Below, piece after piece: positions 24,544-33,400 of a DNA stretch of 46,817 nt. This stretch comes from an uncultured Bacteroidales bacterium. GTDB taxonomy: Bacteria; Bacteroidota; Bacteroidia; Bacteroidales; FEN-979. Every line of letters starts with the position of its first letter. The stretch's first letter is position 1. Position numbers and translations under genes: made by a program. The notes beneath the pieces are model-generated. The model had not been told where the DNA came from, searched no databases, and was given only the letters and a program-made list of their open reading frames with translations. The DNA lies in NCBI GenBank assembly GCA_903903985.1, contig CAIVAT010000032.1, positions 1 to 46,817 on the forward strand. The letters run 5' to 3'.

Positions 24544-26016
24544 TTATTTCAATAGCCCTGTCCTGTCATTGAACTCATTGATCAGTTCATCCCAACGGGC
24601 TGGCTGGCCGAATATCTTTGGCCAGATGTGGCGATCGTCCCATAGCTGGCGAAGGTCCTCCACCTCTTTTCCCTGTTGTTCGATCCAGGTAAAATATTTC
24701 AGGTTATGGATTGCTTTTTTATCGTTGTATCCAAGCTCTTTCATGGTCGACGGTGCGGTTCCCAACATGCATTTTTCATGATCGCGGGCAGCCTGCAGCA
24801 GTGAATATGAACCACGTTCTGCAGTAAGTTCCTCAAGACGTGAACCATACATTTCTGCTGAATCCGTAGCAATTGTAACGATTACATCCTCACCGGTAAA
24901 TTCAAAATGCCGGGCAGTCTTGATGGCTGATAAAATGTTAGCGATTCCCGAGATACCGATCGTATCGAGCTTGGTTAACAAATCCTTGTCAACCCCGTTT
25001 GACCCAAGGTAATCGTGTCCGGTTTTTTCGTTGAAAAGCCTGAAAAGGCGCATACAATCTTCATCATCAATTGCAGTCACCAGGTCGGTATTCCTTACAT
25101 TGTGTATCCAGGGAACATGTTTGTCACCGATTCCCTCGATGCGATGGCCGCCAAAACCGTTCTGCAGTAAGGTAGGGCATTGCAGCGCTTCTGATGCGAC
25201 CACCTTCACGTGCGGAAATTTGGTTCGCAGGTAATCACCGGCGGCGATGGTCCCGGCTGAACCGGTAGCAGAAATATAGGCTGAGAGGCTTGCCACAGGC
25301 CCGGCAACCATCCGGAAGGCCTCTTCTATAGCGGTGCCTGTGACCTCATAATGCCAGCAGGAGTTTCCAAACTCTTCAAACTGGTTAAAGATCATGCAAT
25401 CTTTCCGGGTACGCTTTATTTCCCAGCACTTATCGTAAATTTCCTTCACGTTCGACTCACACCCCGGGGTCGCTATCACCTCGGCGCCGATCTCCTTTAG
25501 CCATGCAAACCGTTCACGGCTCATCTCCTCCGGAAGAATGGCAACCGCGGTAACATCCATGAGGTAAGAATCGAACGCGCCTCCCCTGCAATAGTTTCCT
25601 GTCGAGGGCCAAACTGCTTTATGATAGGTCGGATCAAAACCGCCGGTGATGATTCGGGGGGCAAGGCACCCGTATGCTGCTCCTACCTTGTGTGCACCCG
25701 TGGGGAACCATTTTCCAAGCATGACGATGATCCGGGCATCAATGCCGGTCAGCGACTTTGGCAGTTCAATGAAATTCGGTGCACCGTAAAGTCCACCCGA
25801 TGCTTTGGGCTCATTTTTCCAGGTGATGCGAAATAAATTCAGCGGGTGCAGATCCCATAGTCCGATGTTTTTCAATTTATCCTTGATGCTCCCTGGAATC
25901 AATTCAGGATTTTGCATCTGGGCAAAAGTCGGCAGGATGATGCCCTTTTCGCGGTAATGGCCAATGGCCTTCTCTAAAATAACGGGATCGGTGATTTGAT
26001 TGATGATTGGGATCAT
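24544..26016 (-). CDS. Fold-type II PLP-dependent enzyme of the yge/ygf-type cluster
   Basis: A 490-residue cysteine-synthase-superfamily protein. K110 in FPTGAHKVGAAYG is the likely PLP lysine. WPSTGNYCRGGAFDSYLMDVTAVAILP matches the phosphate-binding and following helix region, and SATGSAGTIAAGDYL resembles the second PLP-phosphate contact. It is longer than typical cysteine synthase or YgeX (about 400). It is related to proteins annotated as 'pyridoxal-5-phosphate-dependent protein beta subunit' in anaerobes. The substrate is unknown. It lies 43 bases downstream of ygfK and is followed by a second PLP enzyme, so a role as an amino-acid lyase at the end of purine breakdown is a reasonable inference. 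It lacks the KALGGSYA-like lysine motif expected of YgeX. Confidence 0.78.
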   Translation of the reverse strand: MIPIINQITDPVILEKAIGHYREKGIILPTFAQMQNPELIPGSIKDKLKNIGLWDLHPLNLFRITWKNEPKASGGLYGAPNFIELPKSLTGIDARIIVMLGKWFPTGAHKVGAAYGCLAPRIITGGFDPTYHKAVWPSTGNYCRGGAFDSYLMDVTAVAILPEEMSRERFAWLKEIGAEVIATPGCESNVKEIYDKCWEIKRTRKDCMIFNQFEEFGNSCWHYEVTGTAIEEAFRMVAGPVASLSAYISATGSAGTIAAGDYLRTKFPHVKVVASEALQCPTLLQNGFGGHRIEGIGDKHVPWIHNVRNTDLVTAIDDEDCMRLFRLFNEKTGHDYLGSNGVDKDLLTKLDTIGISGIANILSAIKTARHFEFTGEDVIVTIATDSAEMYGSRLEELTAERGSYSLLQAARDHEKCMLGTAPSTMKELGYNDKKAIHNLKYFTWIEQQGKEVEDLRQLWDDRHIWPKIFGQPARWDELINEFNDRTGLLK

Positions 26017-26059
26017 AATGATGATTTAGGATTTACGATTTTAACACTCCGGGCTTTGT

Positions 26060-29000
26060 TCAGGATTTATAAAAGTTCAGTTGCATGGCGCCTTTGAGGA
26101 TGATGCTCATTTGTGCTGCAAATTCAAAATGAAATTCTTTAACGCAAGGTGTCAGGAACCTGACATCAAGCAGGTCGAAATGATCAGGATCGATGAGCGC
26201 TTTCACCTGATTTGTCTCGTACATATATTTGCCATCCAACAAACTCAGGGTTTTGATGATCTCCTTTTCTTTATAGATCAGTACCAGTTTTTCCGGAAGC
26301 CGGCTGAGGAAAAATCCTCTCTCCTCCTTGTTAAATGATTCAATAGAAAGGCAGATTCCGGGTTTATCGGCAAACGGACGGCCACTGCTCGGACAGAAAG
26401 TATTGCAATTGCCACATTCATTGCACAGATCAAGTATGTTCAGGATTTGATATTGCTGATCGACATTGAAATTTTTATCTTCTTTATAAGCGATGGTGGA
26501 ATCCTCATTCAAAACGGCTTTTTTCAAAGTATAATGAACCGGCTCGATCCGATAACTGAAGTTGGCCAGGTTAGGGCAAACAGTAACACACACGTTGCAG
26601 ATCTCATCGCATTGCAAACAACGTGAGGCTTCCTTTATGGCTTCATCCCGGGATAATGAAGATATAACCAGGTCGAAATTGTGCCGCTGATCCAGTGATG
26701 TCTCTGCCGGATGATGTCCATATTCCCGCGTGGCCTTGCGGTGAAGAAGAGACTGAAGGTCCCCGTCACCTCCCCTGACAGGGGATGGTTGCAGGAGAAG
26801 GGTATCCGGGTCCATGGGAAGGGGCCGGTGATGAGGGGCATCTGCACAAATCTCCAGCGCCGCCTTGCGCCCGTCCCCAATGGCATTGATGGCAGTGGAT
26901 GCGCCACGAAGCGCATCGCCGCCAATATAGAGTTTTGGTATCTGTGTTTTATAACTCCCCGGGTTGGTTTTCAACTTTTCCGGATCGAGAAAGTCAATCG
27001 CCAGTTGCTGGCCAATGGCCGGGATGAGGGTGTCGCATGAAATCTCAAATTCTGAGCCAGGAATGACAACCGGGGCAAGCCGGCCATCCTTTCCCTTCAT
27101 GGCAAGCGTATTTCGCGAACATACCAGGCCAGTGATCAAGTCGCCTGAGGAAATGATCCGTTCGGGATTGGCAAGTTCAATGATCCTGATCCCTTCCTGC
27201 CTTACTGCTTCTATTTCACCCTGGTCGGCAGGCATTTCCCTGATGGTTCGACGGTAAACGACCGTAACACTCCCCTCCTTTCCAACCACACGGTAAGCAG
27301 TGCGTGCGGCGTCCATGGCCGTGTTTCCTCCGCCAATGATCACAACGTTGCTGCCCAATCTGATCTCCGGGTTGAGCTTAGCGTCAAATAAAAACTGCAA
27401 CGGATCGATCACTCCCTTTGATTCTGCTCCATCGATCTTCAGTTTGACCGATTTTTGTGCCCCTGAGGCCAGGAACAGGGCATCATAATCACGCAGGAGT
27501 CCCTCAAACTTTTCATTATCAATTAATTGATTATCATGAAGATGCACGCCTGATGCCAGGATTCTGGTCATATCGGTTTCTGTCGCCTTTGAGGTAAGCC
27601 GGAATGAGGGTATTGCAGCGGAAACCATTCCTCCCGGAAGGTTTTTCTGTTCAAATATATCCACCTCAAGTCCCGCATTGCGCAAAAACCAGGCGCATGA
27701 TAAACCGGCAGGGCCTGCCCCGATGATGGCAGCTTTTCTCCCCTCCCCTATGAGGGGAGGGGCTGGGGGTGGGGTATCAATGGATAAATTCAGGGGAGGG
27801 GCCGGGGGTGGGGCATCTACTCCTGATTTCACCGGTGGGGCCAGGGGCAGTGACCTCTCCGCCACAAACCGCTTTATCTCCCTGATATGCAATGCATTAT
27901 CATAATTGATGCGGGTGCATTTCAACTGGCATAAATGGTCACATACCATTCCTGTCACCGAAGGAAAAGGGTTGGTCCTGAAAATGGCAGCGAAAGCAGC
28001 GGGGATATCACCGTAAGCTGTATAATGCATGTATTCAGGGATATCCTGGTTCGTCGGACATGTATCGGTGCAAGGAGCATGAATGCAATCAAAAAGACCA
28101 AGTTCACGGGAAGTCTTGATCGATGGAGTTACCGGTGAGCCTTTATGGTATAACCGGTTATCGGCAACCCGGTCTGCATACCTGTTAAGATTAAACAAAG
28201 CGGCTCCGGAAAGCAAATGGGGTTCTTCCGGACTATCTTTAGCGGAACCGCATTTGTATGATCCATCCAATGCAACTTTTGAGATATACGCATCAATGCT
28301 GTCAACCTGTTTCAAAGAAAATTCACGTCGAAGATTTTCGAAATACTGGTGCAACCGTCCATAACCACCGGGTTTTAAGAGGTCACTGCAAACGGTGACC
28401 GGTTTCATTCCGCTGGCCAGCACATCCGCAATGTTGAAACAATCGACCCCGGCCGAAAACGAGATATCAAGGCCTCCTTCGAGGTCATTCTGCAGTTTTC
28501 GGGCTAGAGAAATACTGACCGGATGAAGCGCCCGGCCGCTCATGTACATCATGGTCTCCGAGGCATTAAAAATGTCCTTGTCATTTACACTCTCCAGCGT
28601 ATTGGTCAGCTTGACCCCAAACTTTACTCCGCTATCAGCAGAAGCACTCTTCAGAGATCCGATGATATTCAAAGCATCGGCATATTTCAGGTCGTGCTCA
28701 AAAGCGAGGTCGGGAACCCTGGTGGTAAAACCAAGTTTGTCGTTGAGCATGGTACACAGCGTCTCAGCGCCCAGCAATGTCGGATTTAATTTGACAGTGG
28801 TATGCAACTTCTTTTCCCTGATCAGGTAAAGTGCAATTTTTTCGATCTCTTCCGGCGGACAGCCATGCATGGTGCTCAGGGTAATGTGATCCGAGATCTG
28901 AGACGGGATATTCAAGCTCTCAATGCCGGGATAGATGTCACGAATGGATTTTTTCGCAAGGTCCAGCTCTTCGGTACAATCCCGCATCCGGTCGAGGAAC

Positions 29001-29494
29001 CATTGCACATTGGGCTTCATGATTCCATCCAGGTTGTACCCCACGCTCATGTTGAACATTGTACCGGCCTGGCCGCAAAAACCGAGTTCCCTGTGCAGGA
29101 TATGGATGATGATCCAGGCATTCAGGTACTCTGTAAACGATTCCCGGACTCTTAACTCTTGTGACCATTCACAGTTGTAGCCTTCATCCTGCATATCGAT
29201 ACAAGGCTTTGACACTTCAAGTTCATCCAGGGTTTGAATGGTCTTCAACTCGATGTACCTAGCCCCACAGAGCCAAGCCGCAACAATATTGGCGGCAAGC
29301 TGTGTATGAGGACCGGCAGCAACTCCGATCGGTGTTTCCAGATACCGTCCATACCTGGTTGAGCCAAATACATCCTTGTCTTGCGAACGATAGAATAAAC
29401 TTCCGGGAATCCCCATGAATGAGTTTTGCCGGATTTCGGTAAGTGTGTGATACAGAAGTTTTGGAAGTGAAATTGGATGAAAGTTTCCGGACAA
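26060..29494 (-). CDS. ygfK: YgfK, multidomain Fe-S flavoprotein (annotated putative selenate reductase subunit)
   Basis: A 1144-residue redox protein. Residues about 1-430 form a dihydroorotate-dehydrogenase-like TIM barrel (PIGVAAGPHTQLAANIVAAW, STMHGCPPEEIEKIA). A GltD-like Fe-S region follows (C470, C475, C479; C518, C522, C526). The FAD domain starts AAIIGAGPAGLSCAW (588-602) and the NAD(P) domain has VVIIGGGNTAMDAARTAYRV. The tail holds two clusters, CLQCDEICNVCVTVCPN and CNECGNCNTFCPSSGRP. Total length is usual for YgfK (about 1030) plus extra segments. Two of these extras (about 551-585 and the region encoded at 26771-26838) derive from palindromic repeats. It probably moves electrons between NAD(P)H and the molybdenum hydroxylases or reduces a purine intermediate. 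It is first in the minus-strand cluster run, divergent from guanine deaminase. Confidence 0.93.
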   Translation of the reverse strand: MSGNFHPISLPKLLYHTLTEIRQNSFMGIPGSLFYRSQDKDVFGSTRYGRYLETPIGVAAGPHTQLAANIVAAWLCGARYIELKTIQTLDELEVSKPCIDMQDEGYNCEWSQELRVRESFTEYLNAWIIIHILHRELGFCGQAGTMFNMSVGYNLDGIMKPNVQWFLDRMRDCTEELDLAKKSIRDIYPGIESLNIPSQISDHITLSTMHGCPPEEIEKIALYLIREKKLHTTVKLNPTLLGAETLCTMLNDKLGFTTRVPDLAFEHDLKYADALNIIGSLKSASADSGVKFGVKLTNTLESVNDKDIFNASETMMYMSGRALHPVSISLARKLQNDLEGGLDISFSAGVDCFNIADVLASGMKPVTVCSDLLKPGGYGRLHQYFENLRREFSLKQVDSIDAYISKVALDGSYKCGSAKDSPEEPHLLSGAALFNLNRYADRVADNRLYHKGSPVTPSIKTSRELGLFDCIHAPCTDTCPTNQDIPEYMHYTAYGDIPAAFAAIFRTNPFPSVTGMVCDHLCQLKCTRINYDNALHIREIKRFVAERSLPLAPPVKSGVDAPPPAPPLNLSIDTPPPAPPLIGEGRKAAIIGAGPAGLSCAWFLRNAGLEVDIFEQKNLPGGMVSAAIPSFRLTSKATETDMTRILASGVHLHDNQLIDNEKFEGLLRDYDALFLASGAQKSVKLKIDGAESKGVIDPLQFLFDAKLNPEIRLGSNVVIIGGGNTAMDAARTAYRVVGKEGSVTVVYRRTIREMPADQGEIEAVRQEGIRIIELANPERIISSGDLITGLVCSRNTLAMKGKDGRLAPVVIPGSEFEISCDTLIPAIGQQLAIDFLDPEKLKTNPGSYKTQIPKLYIGGDALRGASTAINAIGDGRKAALEICADAPHHRPLPMDPDTLLLQPSPVRGGDGDLQSLLHRKATREYGHHPAETSLDQRHNFDLVISSLSRDEAIKEASRCLQCDEICNVCVTVCPNLANFSYRIEPVHYTLKKAVLNEDSTIAYKEDKNFNVDQQYQILNILDLCNECGNCNTFCPSSGRPFADKPGICLSIESFNKEERGFFLSRLPEKLVLIYKEKEIIKTLSLLDGKYMYETNQVKALIDPDHFDLLDVRFLTPCVKEFHFEFAAQMSIILKGAMQLNFYKS
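26771..26838 (-). repeat. Palindromic repeat inside the 3' part of ygfK
   Basis: TCCCCTG A CAGGGGA (26771-26785) is a perfect palindrome. It is followed by GC-rich blocks (GGGAAGGGGCCGGTGATGAG at 26817-26836) resembling degenerate copies of the ssnA/27740 repeat. It encodes HHRPLPMDPDTLLLQPSPVR, a low-complexity stretch between the NAD(P) domain and the C-terminal ferredoxin part. Confidence 0.65.
27740..27815 (-). repeat. GC-rich palindromic repeat inside ygfK (two units)
   Basis: Arms CCCCTCCCCT and AGGGGAGGGG flank an ATG spacer (27740-27762). CTGGGGGTGGGG follows, and a second unit GGGGAGGGGCCGGGGGTGGGG-like ends near 27812. It encodes APPPAPPLNL and TPPPAPPLIGEG just before the FAD-binding GAGPAG motif. 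It is the same DNA family as in ssnA, but another reading frame. Confidence 0.85.
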
Positions 29495-29528
29495 TGTTGC
29501 TTTATTATTTCGGGTGAATTTAAGAGCC

Positions 29529-29536
29529 CAAAATTA
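29529..29536 (-). promoter_or_regulatory. Possible -7 element for the ygfK-led run
   Basis: Minus-strand TAATTTTG matches TAnnTTTG and lies 35 bases before the ygfK ATG at 29494. No convincing -33 element is at the right distance, so this is tentative. Confidence 0.3.
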
Positions 29537-29655
29537 AAGATAAACCATGAGAATTGGCCCTGTGAAAAGTAAAAAACAGAAAGATCACCCCATGTAATGT
29601 ATTTTGAGTTGATTAACCTGCTAATTTTGTTGTCCCGAAAATAAACAGTAACACG

Positions 29656-30129
29656 ATGGAAGCAATAAAAATATACCTGGATGAAGCATTCGAAGAAGCA
29701 TTTCATGGGGTAAGAAACAACCTCGGCGGGCCGTTTGGTGCAGTGGTGGTGAAGGATGGGAAAATCATCGGCAAAGGTGGGAACCGGGTAAGTTCACAAA
29801 ATGACCCTACAGCCCATGCCGAAATTGTGGCAATCCGTGAAGCCTGCCAGAACATTGCCAGCTTCGATCTTACCGGGTCCGTGCTGTATGCAACCTGCGA
29901 ACCTTGCCCCATGTGCCTCTCGGCAATCTATTGGGCAAACATCCACACTGTTTATTATTGTTCAACACGTCTGGAAGCAGAATCCATTGGATTTAAAGAC
30001 AACCACATTTATGAAGAACTCAACGTGGTTCCCGAACAACGGAAAATTCACTTTAAGCAAGTTGCAGACCCCAAAGCCTCTGAGCTTTTCAGTGAATGGT
30101 CAGGAAAGAACGATAAAATTCCCTATTGA
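29656..30129 (+). CDS. guaD: Guanine deaminase (CDA-fold, GuaD type)
   Basis: A 157-residue cytidine-deaminase-superfamily protein with zinc ligands H54 (HAE, with catalytic E56), C84 and C87 (CEPCPMC). The region CSTRLEAESIGFKDNHIYEEL resembles the domain-swapped C-terminal segment of Bacillus-type guanine deaminase, and the ending is similar too. It would convert guanine to xanthine plus ammonia and so feed the xanthine dehydrogenases encoded nearby. It is divergent from ygfK with a 161-base gap. A TAATTTTG box at 29622-29629 may be part of its promoter, though the spacing to a TTTG (29603-29606) is short. tRNA adenosine deaminase is a less likely alternative. Confidence 0.88.
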   Translation: MEAIKIYLDEAFEEAFHGVRNNLGGPFGAVVVKDGKIIGKGGNRVSSQNDPTAHAEIVAIREACQNIASFDLTGSVLYATCEPCPMCLSAIYWANIHTVYYCSTRLEAESIGFKDNHIYEELNVVPEQRKIHFKQVADPKASELFSEWSGKNDKIPY

Positions 30130-30135
30130 AAATCC

Positions 30136-30372
30136 CTATTTCACCCAGGGTGGTTTTGGAGGTGTTTTGGGCTTTTTTGCCGGCTTAGGGGCGCTTGGTT
30201 TTTTAGGTTCCTTCGGCTTTGGAGGTTTCTGGGCTTTCTTGGGTGCCGGGGGTGGTTTGGGATGCTGCATGCCATTGTCTGCAACAACCGGAAATACAAT
30301 TTTAGTCATGGCCGGTGCAACACCGGTCATGACTAAAAAGGCCAGGGAAAGAATCAAGACTTTCATGGACAT
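30136..30372 (-). CDS. Small secreted Pro/Lys-rich protein
   Basis: A 78-residue protein. Residues 1-21 form a signal peptide (MKVLILSLAFLVMTGVAPA after an initial MS). After a short spacer the last ~40 residues are almost entirely Pro, Lys and Ala (PKPPPAPKKAQKPPKPKEP, then similar). There is no known domain. The tail resembles wall- or surface-spanning Pro-rich linkers and is very basic. It lies 32 bases downstream of the cohesin-like protein gene on the same strand, so it may be the third gene of that operon. Start at ATG 30372; the second Met is equally possible. Low-complexity composition means it could be unexpressed, but the signal peptide supports a real gene. Confidence 0.6.
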   Translation of the reverse strand: MSMKVLILSLAFLVMTGVAPAMTKIVFPVVADNGMQHPKPPPAPKKAQKPPKPKEPKKPSAPKPAKKPKTPPKPPWVK

Positions 30373-30404
30373 CGTTTCTGATCGAATTTCATGACAAAAG
30401 TAAC

Positions 30405-33400
30405 CTATTTTTTAATCAATTTTGTTGTTACAGACTTATTCCCACTTACAGCCCTGATTAAATAAATACCGCACGGTTTGCCCGCCAATGTAAATTCTTT
30501 GTGCTTCAGGTCATTGATTTCTTCACCGAAAATTCTTTCCCCATGGATACCATAAACAGTCACGTAGACACTCCCCTGCTGGCTGTCTCCCGGCAGATCG
30601 ATGGCGAACTGCCCTGGAGTAGGATTCGGGTAAACGTTGAACCTTGACCCATCCGGCGGGGGAACAATTGACTCATCCAATGCATTGGCAACCAATGGCG
30701 TATCCAGTGTATAGCAATATTGTCCTGATGCGGTGATGGTTCCATGCATATACCCTCCGGAGTTTACCAAAGTACCTGGCAGATAATTGATCTTCTCACC
30801 GGCAATCATGGTCACACTGCCACCACTTTGCACAAGGAAGGTGCTTCCATTTCCGGCAACGCTCATGGTTTGAATTGCATCGTAACAATGTGATTGCCCA
30901 TTGCCAACCGTAATGTTTTGTAAAGAAAGGATTAACGGAACGGCAATGATTACATCAACCGGGTCGGCGCCAACGCATCCGGAGGTACTTACAGTCAAAG
31001 TGTAGGTGGTTGTAGCAGGGGGCAAAGCCACCGGATTCGGAATCCCGGGATCACTGAGCCAGGTTGAGGGAGTCCATGCGTAGGTGTATGGTAAAGTACC
31101 TCCCGTTGCCGAACCGTTCAGTTGCACCGAATTGGATTGCATGATGATGTCACTCCCTGCATTTACGATCAGGGCATTCGAAACAACAGAAATGTTTGAA
31201 CTCTGGTAGAAGGAAGCAATAACCTTCCCCAAAGGATCATTGTATTCACAAGCGCCGGTTGTCTGTGTGTCCCAGGAAAGCGTGGTCGAAATCCCCGCAA
31301 TGGATCTGAACCGGTATTGAATGAGAACGCCTGTCCCGATGTTGGCAGGGGCAGTGGATGCCCATGAAAATAGCACATGGTTGCCCGATCGGTTCACCAC
31401 AAGGATACCTCCCGTGAGAGCGCTGTTCACTGAATGATACCCTTCAAAGGACAAGCGTGTGGTATCAAAAACCATCGTGAGTGAAATGCTGCCAACATTG
31501 TTGCAATTCATAACCCCGATGGGAATATTCAGGTTCCCGGTACAGGAATTGACGACGGCTCCCGGTTCGGTAGTAATCGCAGCCTGTGTTACAGCCAGCA
31601 GCGCTGAATTAGAAGTATCGGCAGGCGGGCATGTTCCCGAAACCAGGCACCGGTAAAGGTAGCCATTCATCGTTATTGCAGCCGGGTTGATGGTCAGGGT
31701 GGCGGCGAAAGCTCCTGAATAGGGGGAAATATTGGATAAATCAGACCAGTTTGCCCCACCATTGGCACTTATCTGCCAGTGATATCCGGGGGATGTGCCA
31801 GTCGCAGTAACGGAATAGATTGTACTTCCTCCGGCATAAATGGTTTTATTGACCGGGTGAAGGGAGATGGACGGGGGCAGATTTATGGTGAGGTTCCCGT
31901 TATTCCAGGTCGAATAGATCACTTGCCCGGTCAGATCATTGTATTCGCAGTTGCCGGGTGTACCGGTATCCCAGTTCAATGAACTGGTGCCGGGCGATCC
32001 GCTGAACTTCAACTCAACAAGCGCCGAACCGTTTGCGATCGATGCCGCAGTTGTATTCGACCAGGTCATTAACACCTTGCCCCCCGTTGCATTGATACTT
32101 AAAACGCCTCCGGAAACGGCTCCATTCAGATTCTGGTAACCGGTATAAGTCAACACAGATGAATTGTAATTCAGAACAAGTGAAAAAGATGCTACACCAA
32201 TGAAGTTAGTAACGTTCACCGGCACAATGAACTCACCCGGGCACCCCGTCAGGGTGCTGCAATTTGTAATGACATTCGGCAGGACGGTCAGCGTTGCAGG
32301 ATTGGAGAAGACCTCCGGCTGACAGGTCCCGGTTACCTTGCAACGATACTGATACCCTGTCATGGCAAGCTGAGCCCCGGTGATGGTCATGGCCGGGGTT
32401 TTTACATTGGTATAGAAGCCGGCGTTTGACAAATCACTAAAGTCGTCTCCCCCGTTGGTACTAACTTGCCATGAATACGTCAGCCCCGAGCCTGAAGTTG
32501 TCACACCAAATGTCGTGTTTTCCCCCATGGCGATGGTCCTGTTTGTCGGGGGGACGGTAACTGCCGGCAATCCGTAAATGGTTTCACTGCCGTTGTTGAA
32601 TACAGATGTCATCAGTGATCCGCTCAGTGTTGTAAACTCACAGTTACCTGCACCTGCAATATCCCATAACAGTGGGCTGGTTCCCGTTGCTGCAGAAAAA
32701 AGGAGCTGGATGATGGTACCGTCACCAAAGGTAACCGCATGATCGCTCGACCAGGTCAGGTAAACCTTGCCCCCTGAGGCATTTGCGACAAAGAGACTTC
32801 CCGGCAACGCCAGGGCACCGTTCAGGTTCTGATATCCGGAATAGGTCAGGGAGGAGGTGTTGTAGGAGAAGGTCAGGGAAAATGCAGCAACACCTGCGAA
32901 ATTCGTCACAGTTACCGGGACAATGATATTCCCGGGGCAGAAACCGTAAGCGGGTGTGGGCAAGGTTGTTGTAACCGGGTTGATGACGGTGAGCGTCACT
33001 GTATTTGTATATACCTCGGGATTGCATGTCCCTTTCAACCTGCACCGGTATTGGTAACCATTGTAACTAAGGAGGGCATTTGCGATGCTTAAGGTTGGTG
33101 TGGCAACACCCGAATAGGTGGCATTGTTTGCAAGGGTATCCCAGTTAGTTCCACCGTTGGTACTACGCAGCCACATGTATCCAGGTCCTGTCCCAATGGC
33201 TGAAACGGTGATAGAGGTATTCTGCCCGACCAGGGTAGTTCTGTCGGCCGGCTGCGTATTAATAATGGGAGGCTGGTTGATTGTCAGTGTTCCGTTTGTA
33301 AAGGTAGCCGGCAGCACATTGCCGTATACATCACTGTACTCGCAATTGCCCGACGACTGGGTGTCCCATGCAAGTATAGTGGAACCGGGTGTGGCATGGA

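Noticed and set aside
24544..26016. Identification of the 490-residue PLP enzyme as YgeX (diaminopropionate ammonia-lyase)
   Set aside because: It is about 90 residues too long and its PLP-lysine region (PTGAHKVGAAYG) does not match the motif expected for YgeX.
32241..32260. A CACCCCGTCAGGGTGC string inside the cohesin-like protein gene that resembles the xdh repeat
   Set aside because: It encodes TLTGCPG, the normal module start shared in position and Cys with the other three cohesin-like modules, so chance resemblance is more likely than an insertion.
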